64,000 nucleotides of DNA from Fervidobacterium pennivorans DSM 9078 (GTDB taxonomy: Bacteria > Thermotogota > Thermotogae > Thermotogales > Fervidobacteriaceae), in contig NC_017095.1 of assembly GCF_000235405.2 (NCBI RefSeq), forward strand, positions 2,071,501-2,135,500. Direction: 5' to 3'. Shown in pieces: positions 7,631 through 15,236 of this stretch; positions within the stretch are counted from its first letter, which is position 1; every line of letters starts with the position of its first letter. The notes under the pieces are model-generated. The model searched no databases and had not been told where the DNA came from. It saw only the letters and a program-made list of their open reading frames with translations. Both the position numbers and the translations under genes were made by a program.

Positions 7631-10174
7631 TTGCCAGACATCAGCTTATTTGGAACACTAAACACCGGACTCCTTGGAATTTACGCAAGTAAGTTGGCAA
7701 TGAACGTTGTTGCACATAATATAGCAAATGCAAATACACCCGGTTTTTCAAGGCAAAGACCGGAACTACTTACCATGCCCCCCATTCCTATAAGTTCGCT
7801 CACCCAACCTTCAATTCCTTTGCAGATAGGAACGGGTGTATATGTTCGTGATATCAAAAGGGTGAGAGATGCGTTCCTTGATATACAATTCAGACAAACA
7901 AACAACAAATACAATTACTGGGACACAATCACTGCGAATCTTCATTTCGTTGAACAACTTGTTGCTGAACCTTCTGAAGCAGGAATTAGGTATTTGTTTG
8001 ATTCGCTCTGGTCAGGAATTGAGGAGGTTATAACAGACCCAACAAACACTGCTGCGAAACGCGGACTTGTAAGCAGGGCGGAGGAGTTGGTCCAGCATAT
8101 CCAGGATTTGTATATGCGTTTAGAACAGTTACGTGTGGATTTAGATAACGAAATTGCTCAACGCACACAGCAAATAAACGCGATGGTCAAAAGGCTTGCT
8201 GATATAAATGCGAAAGTAAGAACTGCGGTGAGTTTAAGATACACTCCGAACGATTTGCTTGACGAGCGAGACAGAATCTTGGATGAGTTGTCAGACCTTG
8301 CCGATATATACTACTATGAAGATAACGCTGGTCAAATAACGCTGAGGATGGGTAACCAGATTGTTTTAACAGGACAAGATGTTGTTGAATTGAGAGCTTT
8401 GGAAAGACCGTTTGGCAAAGGGTTTAAGGAAATATTTGCAGGAAATTCGAAAGTGGTATTCAACGATGGAAAGTTGAAAAGTTTATTTGACCTTCGCGAT
8501 GAAATTCTTGTCAAATACATGAATAGGCTCGATGAGTTTGTGCTTTCTCTCACTGATGAGTTCAATCTAATTCACCAAGATGGTTTTAACGGCGATGGAA
8601 GTGTTACCGGTTTAAAGTTTTTCAACGACATCTCTGCTGAGAGGATTGAGGACTCTAAATTGTATCGTTTGGCTGGGGCAAAACGTGTTGAAAACGGTCC
8701 TATCAAGTTCATCTCTGGTATGAGTGATAGGAAGGACTTCAGTGATATAACAACGAAACCTTTTATCGAAAAAGGTGCGATAGTGTTCTTCGATGGGACA
8801 GAGAAAATCTTCGCTGCACGAGTTAACCCATACGATAAAGTTGAGGACTTCCAAAATACACTTTTATCGATTTCCGATAGGTGGTTTGACTTAAAAGTTG
8901 GTGCGCACGGTGATGGTGGATACAGACTCTACTTTGAATCTAATCAGAATTTGAGAAATACACTCGCACTTGACTTCAACGGTAACATGTTCAACACTAT
9001 GGGTTTTGCAACGAAAAACGTTGATGTTTTTGTTATCGATAGGAAGGATTTCAAAGTCAGTTCTGGGAGCTATAAGATAGCTGTCAATGGAAAAGAGGAA
9101 ATCTTAAACATCACAGCAGCTACAACGCTTGAGGACCTGGCAAATCAGCTTAACGCACATTTTGGGAGTGATATAAAGGCATTTGTGCACGATGATAAGC
9201 TGCTTATAATCCCAACCAAGGCGAACGAATTCGATCTAAAGAACATAAAATTGTCGGATTCCGGAGGATTGTTCACACAAGCTAATATCCATAAGGAAAC
9301 GTATAAAGCCCTTGACACATCTCGTGAAACGCTTGAGAACATCGTAGGTAGGAGCCAAGCCTTCTCTATCAGGATTGGTGCAACAGAGATAAGAATTGAC
9401 CCAACAAAGACTACACTACGAGACTTGGCAAAAATGATAAACGAGGCAAATACAGGTATCATAGCAGATGTTACGCCGCATGGAAAATTTGTTTTGCGCG
9501 GTTCCAGGTCTTTGGATTTTGAATTAAAAAAGGTTATTCAAGGTCCTGAAGCACTTTGGACGGCACTTGGATTTATAGACCCGGACGGAAATCCTTTGAA
9601 CGATTGGGATGAGGGGTTTGTATTTGTTAATCCATTTGAACCTCCGAAAGACCAGAGAATGAGATACATTAAGGCGGATGCGTTATTCATAGACAAGCAA
9701 GTTCCAAAAGAACCATACAGGTTTGTCGAAAAATTCGCAGTCAACTCAACGATTAAAAGTAATCCCGAGACGTTAGCTGTGGATATCGGATACACTGAGG
9801 AAAACTCAAACTGGGATGCAAAGGTCTTTAAGCCTTCCGGTCGTGCAAACACAGGTATTGTTGAACTCCTTTCAGCTTTGAGAAACAAAAAAGTTCTCAA
9901 CGATGGACTGGAATCATTTAACGAATATCTTGGTAGTGTTGTAGCAGAACTCGGTGTCGAAAGTGAAACTGCAATGAAGATAAAGAGCAATACCGATTTG
10001 ATGAAAAAAGAAATTGATGGTGAAAGAGAAAGGGTAAAAGGTGTTTCTTTAGATGAGGAAATGGCGAATATGATAAAATACCAGCAGGCGTTCAATGCAG
10101 CAGCAAGGGTGATGACCGCTGTGGATGATATGATTTCAAGGGTTATAGATAAACTAGGTTTAGTTGGAAGATAG
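7631..10174 (+). CDS. flgK: flagellar hook-associated protein 1 FlgK
   Basis: FlgK forms the junction between hook and filament and is exported by the flagellar type III system. The N-terminus has the rod/hook signature (GLLGIYASKLAMNVVAHNIANANTPGFSRQRPE split over about 45 residues). The C-terminus has the matching helix (SLDEEMANMIKYQQAFNAAARVM). At 847 residues it is clearly longer than the roughly 550-residue enteric protein; the extra length lies in the central domains between about residues 310 and 750, which would form the outer surface. Start is TTG 7631 preceded by AAAGGGAGTGAT. Confidence 0.94.
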   Translation: MPDISLFGTLNTGLLGIYASKLAMNVVAHNIANANTPGFSRQRPELLTMPPIPISSLTQPSIPLQIGTGVYVRDIKRVRDAFLDIQFRQTNNKYNYWDTITANLHFVEQLVAEPSEAGIRYLFDSLWSGIEEVITDPTNTAAKRGLVSRAEELVQHIQDLYMRLEQLRVDLDNEIAQRTQQINAMVKRLADINAKVRTAVSLRYTPNDLLDERDRILDELSDLADIYYYEDNAGQITLRMGNQIVLTGQDVVELRALERPFGKGFKEIFAGNSKVVFNDGKLKSLFDLRDEILVKYMNRLDEFVLSLTDEFNLIHQDGFNGDGSVTGLKFFNDISAERIEDSKLYRLAGAKRVENGPIKFISGMSDRKDFSDITTKPFIEKGAIVFFDGTEKIFAARVNPYDKVEDFQNTLLSISDRWFDLKVGAHGDGGYRLYFESNQNLRNTLALDFNGNMFNTMGFATKNVDVFVIDRKDFKVSSGSYKIAVNGKEEILNITAATTLEDLANQLNAHFGSDIKAFVHDDKLLIIPTKANEFDLKNIKLSDSGGLFTQANIHKETYKALDTSRETLENIVGRSQAFSIRIGATEIRIDPTKTTLRDLAKMINEANTGIIADVTPHGKFVLRGSRSLDFELKKVIQGPEALWTALGFIDPDGNPLNDWDEGFVFVNPFEPPKDQRMRYIKADALFIDKQVPKEPYRFVEKFAVNSTIKSNPETLAVDIGYTEENSNWDAKVFKPSGRANTGIVELLSALRNKKVLNDGLESFNEYLGSVVAELGVESETAMKIKSNTDLMKKEIDGERERVKGVSLDEEMANMIKYQQAFNAAARVMTAVDDMISRVIDKLGLVGR

Positions 10175-10212
10175 TATATTTCTTCGTCTTGATAGCGGGA
10201 GAGGTGATGTGT

Positions 10213-11106
10213 ATGAGAATTACGAACAACATGATAAACGAACGAACTCTTTTCAATATTCAGCAAAGTTTGTACAGAATCGCACGAATGCATGATAAAC
10301 TCTCTTCTGGAAAGGAAGTCCAGTATCCTAGCGATGATGCTGTTATTGCTACAAGAGCTTCTAATATATCAAGCAGATTGAGAGAACTCGAACAGTTCAA
10401 AAGGAACGTTGACCATGTCAACAACTTTGTCCAATCTTACGACACCACACTTCAAGAGCTATCGAATGTCTACCACAGAATCCGTGAATTGATGGTCCGA
10501 GGTGCGAATGGCACAAATGCTGTTGACGAAAGAAATTCGATAGCAGCTGAGCTCAAGGCGTTGAAAGAGCATCTCATCGAGATTGCCAATACAAGGGTAG
10601 GGGATGAGTATATCTTCGGTGGTGCAAGGTCAGAGCTGAGACCAGTTGATGAAAATGGTAACATACAAACACCCATAGAAGCAAATGTAAAAAGGAGAAT
10701 CAATGCGTTAGGTTACACTATTACTTATGGAGTAACGGTTTACGACGTCTTTACCCTTGAAAACGGTAAGACTGTTTTTTCCACTATCGATGATGCAATA
10801 AACGCGTTATACGAAGGAAATGAAAGAAAGCTTTCTGAGATATCTTTGAAAGAAATCGGTATTTTGGAGCGTTCAGTTATGGAGCATTTTGCATCCGTTG
10901 GTGCAACGTCAAGAATGGCAGAGATGGTAGCTTCCAGAATAGAAGATTTGAAACTTTTCAACACTGAATACCTTTCAAAAGAGCAGGATGCAGATTTAAC
11001 AAAGGTTTTGACGCAACTGAGTATGCAACAAGCTGTGCTTGAGGCTTCTTTAAAATCAGCAGCTATGGCCATACAAAAATCACTTGTTGATTTCGTTGGT
11101 GGATAA
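10213..11106 (+). CDS. flgL: flagellar hook-associated protein 3 FlgL
   Basis: This second hook-filament junction protein is 297 residues long. The flagellin-like N-terminal coiled coil is clear (MRITNNMINERTLFNIQQSL, then LSSGKEVQYPSDDAVIATRA). The C-terminal helix ends in LTQLSMQQAVLEASLKSAA. The start is placed at ATG 10213 because GGGAGAGGTGAT lies immediately upstream; an in-frame TTG at 10189 lacks a site. It closes the flgMNKL cluster. No terminator lies directly after it; the first good one is inside the next gene at 11209-11234. Confidence 0.95.
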   Translation: MRITNNMINERTLFNIQQSLYRIARMHDKLSSGKEVQYPSDDAVIATRASNISSRLRELEQFKRNVDHVNNFVQSYDTTLQELSNVYHRIRELMVRGANGTNAVDERNSIAAELKALKEHLIEIANTRVGDEYIFGGARSELRPVDENGNIQTPIEANVKRRINALGYTITYGVTVYDVFTLENGKTVFSTIDDAINALYEGNERKLSEISLKEIGILERSVMEHFASVGATSRMAEMVASRIEDLKLFNTEYLSKEQDADLTKVLTQLSMQQAVLEASLKSAAMAIQKSLVDFVGG

Positions 11107-11142
11107 CTTTTGGATAATTTTAAATAAGGGGAAAATTTTGAG

Positions 11143-11814
11143 ATGAATCTTGGAAGATTTTCTTCAGAGATTTTGCGAGGGATAAAAACTGCCGATACAC
11201 CGTATCACAAGCCGACGCACGCGTCGGCTTTTTTAGTTTGGTATTCTAAGCCAACAAGTGATGTGAAAACCGTTGTAGAACTTGGAAGTGGAACGGGAAT
11301 AGTTGCATTCGCACTTGCCAAACTGTATAATCTTACTGTTGAAGGAATAGAGATTCAAAGTGAGCTTGTTGAACTTGCAAACCTTGGTGCAAAGCTAAAC
11401 GAGGTTGATGATAAAGTAAAGTTCAGAAATCTGGATGTTAGAGACGTGAAATATTTTTATAAACCAGAGACGTTTGATATGGTTGTATCGAATTTTCCGT
11501 TCCATTTATCAGGGAAGGGTAAGGAAAGCCCAAGCAAAATACGACGCTTGAGTCGCACAACTGATTTAGAAACAATAAAGAGTTTTACACAGAGCGCCTC
11601 GTATTTGCTAAAGAACCGTGGAACGTTTGTTTTTGTCTTTTCACCAAACATTTTAACAACAGTCTTGAGTTATCTAAGTGAGGTAAATCTCACTGTGCAA
11701 AGAATGTGCTTTTTACATGGGACACCTGAGAAAGAGGCAAAATTGGTGGTTGTTAGAGGGAAGAAAAACGGTGGGCAAAATCTGATAATTGACCCACCAC
11801 AGTGGGGGGTGTAG
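11143..11814 (+). CDS. TrmN6-like adenine N6-methyltransferase
   Basis: This 223-residue class I SAM methyltransferase resembles TrmN6 (YfiC), which methylates A37 of tRNA1(Val), and the related MTS-domain enzymes. Motif I is VVELGSGTGIVAFALA, followed by VEGIEIQSELVELA. The catalytic NPPY-type motif appears as SNFPFHLSGKG, with Phe at the last position instead of Tyr. The N-terminal YHKPTHASAFLVW segment matches the family's substrate-side block, so the start cannot be moved far downstream. That segment is encoded by a perfect terminator-like hairpin (11209-11234), which may attenuate the gene. The exact target nucleotide is not proven. It lies 36 bases after flgL and 4 bases before purB. 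Confidence 0.8.
   Translation: MNLGRFSSEILRGIKTADTPYHKPTHASAFLVWYSKPTSDVKTVVELGSGTGIVAFALAKLYNLTVEGIEIQSELVELANLGAKLNEVDDKVKFRNLDVRDVKYFYKPETFDMVVSNFPFHLSGKGKESPSKIRRLSRTTDLETIKSFTQSASYLLKNRGTFVFVFSPNILTTVLSYLSEVNLTVQRMCFLHGTPEKEAKLVVVRGKKNGGQNLIIDPPQWGV
11209..11234 (+). terminator. intrinsic terminator-like hairpin inside a coding sequence
   Basis: AAGCCGACG (11209-11217), loop CACG, CGTCGGCTT (11222-11230), with an uninterrupted run of six T at 11229-11234. It has the GC-rich 9-bp stem and T-tract of a strong rho-independent terminator, but it lies 66 bases inside the methyltransferase reading frame. It would end most flgMNKL transcripts or make methyltransferase output depend on translation. 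Confidence 0.75.
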
Positions 11815-11818
11815 TTAG

Positions 11819-13114
11819 ATGGTAGAACGATACGCACTTGAACCATTGAAGAGTTTATGGACTTTAAAAGCCCAGTATGAAAGATGGCTCGAAGTTGAGC
11901 TTGCTGTGGTTGAAGCATACGAACAAGTAGGCATTGCACCGAAAGGAACAGCTGAAGAAATTAGAAAAAAAGCGTTTATTGATGTGGATGACATATTAGC
12001 TACAGAGCAAGTGGTTGACCATGATGTTATTGCGTTTATAAAGTCCGTAACAAAGAATATGGGAGATGAAGCAAGGTACTTCCATTATGGACTAACTTCA
12101 TCTGACGTTGTTGACACGGCTAATTCACTCGTTCTTATCCGAGCAACAGATATCATTTTGGAATCGATGGAAAAGCTAAGATTGGTTCTATATGAGAAAG
12201 CTCTCCAATACAAAACACTTCCTACGATTGGTAGAACACACGGTGTTCATGCGGAACCCACATCTTTTGGATTGAAGTTTCTCTCATGGTATGCGGAGCT
12301 TCTCAGAGATATTGAAAGACTAAAAAGAGTTCGTGAAGAGATAGCTGTTGGAAAATTAAGTGGTGCTGTTGGCAATTACGCAAATATTTCTCCGGAAGTA
12401 GAGAAAATTGCTCTTGAAAAGCTTGGACTGAAACCTACGCCTGTAGCCACACAAGTTATCTCGCGCGATTATATAGCACATTTGCTTGCAACATTTGCTA
12501 TAATTGCAGGTTTAATTGAGCGCATAGCAATTGAAATAAGGCATTTACAGCGCACGGAAGTGCTTGAAGCTATGGAACCATTCAAAGAAGGACAGCGAGG
12601 TTCTTCAGCTATGCCTCATAAGAAGAATCCAATCCTTTGTGAACGATTAACGGGTATGGCGAGGTTAATGCGAAGCTATGCACAAGTTGCCTTTGAAAAC
12701 ATGGCACTCTGGCACGAAAGGGACATTTCACACTCATCTGCGGAAAGATACATACTCCCAGATTCAACAATGACAATTTACTATATGCTTGAAAAAGCAA
12801 GGTATCTAATTGAAAATTTGAGAGTCTTTGAGGAGAAAGTTAAAAAGAACATAGATATAACCCAAGGATTGGTTTATTCTCAAAGGATACTCCTTGCACT
12901 TGTAGAAGCTGGAATGAGTAGGGAAGAGGCTTACACACTTGTTCAAAAATATGCTCTGGAATGTTGGGAAACAGGTGAGTCATTCAAAGAGAGATTACGT
13001 TCTGATGAAAAGATAAGTCAATTAATCACTGAGGAAAAGTTTGAGGAATTGTTCAAACCAGACTACTATCTTAAAAACATTGATAAAATCTACGAAAGGT
13101 TTGAGAAAAAGTAA
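11819..13114 (+). CDS. purB: adenylosuccinate lyase
   Basis: PurB acts twice in purine synthesis: it splits SAICAR to AICAR plus fumarate, and adenylosuccinate to AMP plus fumarate. The 431-residue protein has the fumarase/aspartase superfamily signature GSSAMPHKKNP, the catalytic His region TIGRTHGVHAEPTSFG, and the N-terminal block YGLTSSDVVDTANSL. It starts at ATG 11819 with GTGGGGGGTG upstream, 4 bases after the methyltransferase. The hairpin terminator at 13114-13140 ends it. No other purine genes are nearby. Confidence 0.97.
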   Translation: MVERYALEPLKSLWTLKAQYERWLEVELAVVEAYEQVGIAPKGTAEEIRKKAFIDVDDILATEQVVDHDVIAFIKSVTKNMGDEARYFHYGLTSSDVVDTANSLVLIRATDIILESMEKLRLVLYEKALQYKTLPTIGRTHGVHAEPTSFGLKFLSWYAELLRDIERLKRVREEIAVGKLSGAVGNYANISPEVEKIALEKLGLKPTPVATQVISRDYIAHLLATFAIIAGLIERIAIEIRHLQRTEVLEAMEPFKEGQRGSSAMPHKKNPILCERLTGMARLMRSYAQVAFENMALWHERDISHSSAERYILPDSTMTIYYMLEKARYLIENLRVFEEKVKKNIDITQGLVYSQRILLALVEAGMSREEAYTLVQKYALECWETGESFKERLRSDEKISQLITEEKFEELFKPDYYLKNIDKIYERFEKK

Positions 13115-13140
13115 AAAAGCGGGCTTTAAGCCCGCTTTTT
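13114..13140 (+). terminator. bidirectional terminator between purB and the repeat-tail gene
   Basis: AAAAAGCGGGCTT (13114-13126) pairs with AAGCCCGCTTTTT (13128-13140); in practice the loop is TTTAA. T-runs on both strands let it serve purB (+) and the convergent gene at 13152-13466 (-). Confidence 0.9.
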
Positions 13141-13151
13141 CCTTTAAAAAA

Positions 13152-13466
13152 TTACATTGTTGATTCTTCTGTTGTGTAATCTGTTGATTCTTCTGTTTCT
13201 GTTGATTCTTCTGTTGTGTAATCTGTTGATTCTTCTGTTGTGTACTCTTCTTCATACCCTTCTTCATCGTATTCTTCTGTTGTGTAATCTGTGCTTTCTT
13301 CTGTTGTGTAATCTGTTGTTTCTGTTGCTTCTTCAACTGTTGTTTCTGTTGCTTCTGTTGCTTCGGCAGATGCCTTGCTCTTGTTTGCTGCTACTGCCCA
13401 GATGATAGCGACCACAATAATAGCGATGACGATAAGTGTTACTGTCAAACCTTTTTTGGATGCCAT
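13152..13466 (-). CDS. small membrane protein with acidic Thr/Glu/Tyr repeat tail
   Basis: This 104-residue protein is of unknown function. Residues 1-6 are basic (MASKKG), residues ~7-27 form one transmembrane helix (TVTLIVIAIIVVAIIWAVA), then a short basic NKSKAS stretch, then a ~70-residue tail made almost only of Thr, Glu, Ser, Asp and Tyr. The tail repeats the octamer TTEESTDY, encoded by 24-bp direct repeats. The basic N-terminus could give either orientation, so I cannot say which side the tail faces. The gene is probably real: it has a near-consensus promoter (13531-13558), an AAAGGAGGT site and a terminator. Such tails could bind cations or cell-wall material, but that is speculation. 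Confidence 0.78.
   Translation of the reverse strand: MASKKGLTVTLIVIAIIVVAIIWAVAANKSKASAEATEATETTVEEATETTDYTTEESTDYTTEEYDEEGYEEEYTTEESTDYTTEESTETEESTDYTTEESTM
13159..13248. repeat. in-frame 24-bp direct repeats in the acidic tail coding region
   Basis: On the plus strand the unit GTTGATTCTTCTGTTG followed by TGTAATCT occurs at 13159-13182 and 13201-13224, with a two-base variant at 13225-13248 and an 18-base partial unit at 13183-13200. Related pieces continue to about 13310. Each full unit encodes TTEESTDY on the minus strand, so slippage or recombination would add or remove 8 residues without breaking the frame. Confidence 0.85.
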
Positions 13467-13530
13467 AGCTCCAACCTCCTTTTAATAAGTTATGAAAAAA
13501 CTAAACACCTTATTTTTTGTTTTCACGCTT

Positions 13531-13558
13531 ATTATATCATTCTCAATGTAACTTTCAA
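13531..13558 (-). promoter_or_regulatory. promoter of the repeat-tail membrane protein
   Basis: Read on the minus strand: TTGAAA (13558-13553), a 16-base spacer, TATAAT (13536-13531). It lies 65 bases before the ATG at 13466, whose ribosome binding site is AAAGGAGGT. Confidence 0.75.
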
Positions 13559-13797
13559 TAAGCAATTAGTGAAAAAACTATGTTAAATTCACATTAAGTG
13601 TATCACTCTACCGCACTAATAGTAAGATTGTTTTATGTTACATTTTTTCAAAAAAGAATTCTAGAACTACATTTTTTAAGTCTTGTTGTTCGCATTGCAT
13701 ACTAAAGTATAAACGAGCATAACAGAGAGAAAGCGAGCATAGAGGGGCTATAATTGCATCTCTTTGGTTATAGCAACTATCATACACTTAGAAACGT
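13559..13797. other. AT-rich intergenic region upstream of the ornithine operon, with a palindrome
   Basis: No credible gene. The clearest structure is an inverted repeat GCTATAA (13747-13753) / TTATAGC (13768-13774) separated by 14 bases, about 110 bases before ord. The octamer CGAGCATA occurs twice (around 13714 and 13734). These could form an operator for the ornithine operon; nothing identifies the regulator. Confidence 0.35.
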
Positions 13798-13827
13798 TTG
13801 AATTGCGATAGTGAAATTGTGTAAAAT
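13798..13827 (+). promoter_or_regulatory. candidate promoter of the ornithine degradation operon
   Basis: TTGAAT at 13798-13803, an 18-base spacer, TAAAAT at 13822-13827. This is a moderate match, 58 bases before the ord start. Confidence 0.45.
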
Positions 13828-13884
13828 TAATAAGAGAGCTCTTGATTTAACGAAAAGACCAATTTGTAACGGGAGGGGATTGTG

Positions 13885-14895
13885 ATGAGAATAGTAACTT
13901 GGGGCTTTGGTGCTATGGGACGTGGTATTGCAAAGAATATTATCGAAAGTAAGTTCATGAAACTGGTGGGGGTTATCGATAAAAATCCAGAATTCATAGG
14001 TAAAGATGTTGGTGAATTGCTTGGTCTTGGAAACTACGGTGTTCGTGTAAGAGATTCTATTGATGTTATTGAGGAGACAAACCCAGACCTTGTAGTTATC
14101 GCAACGAGTTCGTTTGTTAAAGACGTTCTTCCACAGATTGAGTACGCAGTTAAGAACCATGCAAATGTTATTACAATAGCTGAAGAAATGGCATTTCCGT
14201 TTGATTCCCATCCGGAAGAATCACTTTACATGGACAGCTTGGCAAAAAGATACGGAGTGACGATACTTGGAACCGGTGTCAATCCTGGATTTGTTCTTGA
14301 TACGTTAATCATTGCTCTGACGGGAGTCTGCACAAGAGTTGACAGAATAGTTGCAAAAAGAATAAACGACCTATCACCGTTTGGAAAAACAGTTATGGAA
14401 ACGCAAGGAGTTGGCACAACACCAGAGCAATTTGAAGAAGGCTTGAAAAAAGGCACCATCGTTGGTCATATTGGATTCCCACAAAGCATTGCGATGATAG
14501 CAAGAGCCTTAGGTTGGAATATCACAAAGATAGAGGAAGAAAGGAAACCTATAATTTCTAATGTCTACAGGGAAACCCCAGTCGTTAAAGTTGAACCTGG
14601 CATGGTAGCAGGTTGTAACCATTCAGCAAAAGCATACGTTGGAGACAAATGTGTCATTGAGCTTTACCATCCACAGCAGATACACCCGCACCTTGAAGGT
14701 GTTGAAACAGGAGATTACATAGAAATATACGGAGACATAAACATAAACCTTTCTATAAAACCAGAAATTCCTGGAGGAAAAGCAACAATAGCGATTGCAA
14801 CTAATATGATTCCAATAGTAATTGGTGCACAACCTGGTTTGAAATGTATGGCTGACTTGCCAGTCCCCAGGTCTATTCTTTCATTCACAAGATAA
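13885..14895 (+). CDS. ord: 2,4-diaminopentanoate dehydrogenase
   Basis: Ord oxidatively deaminates (2R,4S)-2,4-diaminopentanoate to 2-amino-4-oxopentanoate with NAD(P)+, the second step after D-ornithine 4,5-aminomutase. The 336-residue protein has an N-terminal Rossmann fold ([16 protein letters not shown], then [10 protein letters not shown]) and the dihydrodipicolinate-reductase-like layout of this family ([28 protein letters not shown]). Context makes the call firm: ortA, ortB, oraS and oraE follow in the order seen in clostridial ornithine clusters. GGGAGGGG at 13871-13878 favours ATG 13885 over GTG 13882. No ornithine racemase gene precedes it. Confidence 0.93.
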   Translation: MRIVTWGFGAMGRGIAKNIIESKFMKLVGVIDKNPEFIGKDVGELLGLGNYGVRVRDSIDVIEETNPDLVVIATSSFVKDVLPQIEYAVKNHANVITIAEEMAFPFDSHPEESLYMDSLAKRYGVTILGTGVNPGFVLDTLIIALTGVCTRVDRIVAKRINDLSPFGKTVMETQGVGTTPEQFEEGLKKGTIVGHIGFPQSIAMIARALGWNITKIEEERKPIISNVYRETPVVKVEPGMVAGCNHSAKAYVGDKCVIELYHPQQIHPHLEGVETGDYIEIYGDININLSIKPEIPGGKATIAIATNMIPIVIGAQPGLKCMADLPVPRSILSFTR

Positions 14896-14912
14896 ATATG
14901 GAGGTGAGCTCA

Positions 14913-15236
14913 GTGCTCGCTAACCTTGCCAAAAAAGGTGACTGGGTGCAAATTCAGGTTACTATACTACATCCTGAAGAACGTGCTCCACAAGTGCCTG
15001 AGGATACAAAAAAAGTTCCACTCGAAATGAGAGTTAAGGGATTTTTACAAGACGAAGTGGCAGAAATAGGAGCGACTGTTACCATAAAAACGATGACAGG
15101 AAGGTTGGTTACAGGAAAACTTGTGGCAGTCAACCCAAAATACGAGCACGACTTTGGTGAACCTGTTCCTGAACTCATAACGATAGGGTTGGAATTAAGG
15201 GAAATTCTGGAGTCATCGGATGGTGATGACAAATGA
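14913..15236 (+). CDS. ortA: 2-amino-4-oxopentanoate thiolase, alpha subunit
   Basis: This is the small subunit of the thiolase that cleaves 2-amino-4-oxopentanoate with CoA to acetyl-CoA and alanine. The ~107-residue protein shows the OrtA pattern: KKGDWVQIQ, then EERAPQVPEDTKKVPLEMRV, then NPKYEHDFGEPVPELITIG. GGAGGTGAG at 14900-14907 puts the likely start at GTG 14913; the in-frame ATG at 14898 overlaps the Shine-Dalgarno itself. The stop overlaps the ortB start (ATGA), as expected for a two-subunit enzyme. Confidence 0.93.
   Translation: MLANLAKKGDWVQIQVTILHPEERAPQVPEDTKKVPLEMRVKGFLQDEVAEIGATVTIKTMTGRLVTGKLVAVNPKYEHDFGEPVPELITIGLELREILESSDGDDK

Noticed and set aside
9538-10293. 251-codon minus-strand open frame over flgK/flgL
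   Set aside because: It is antisense to well-supported flagellar genes, with no start signals or recognisable domains.
11183-11198. GCCGATAC as a second sigma-28 promoter
   Set aside because: No -35-like box at the right distance, and it lies inside a coding sequence.
13159-13310. Possible CRISPR-like array
   Set aside because: The repeats are contiguous, in frame and without unique spacers of constant length.
13022-13405. Open frames with Gln/Lys/Asn-rich (minus) or Leu/Cys-rich (plus) repeats over the 13152-13466 gene
   Set aside because: They are other-frame readings of the same 24-bp repeats and lack ribosome binding sites; the minus-strand 104-codon frame has promoter, ribosome binding site and terminator.
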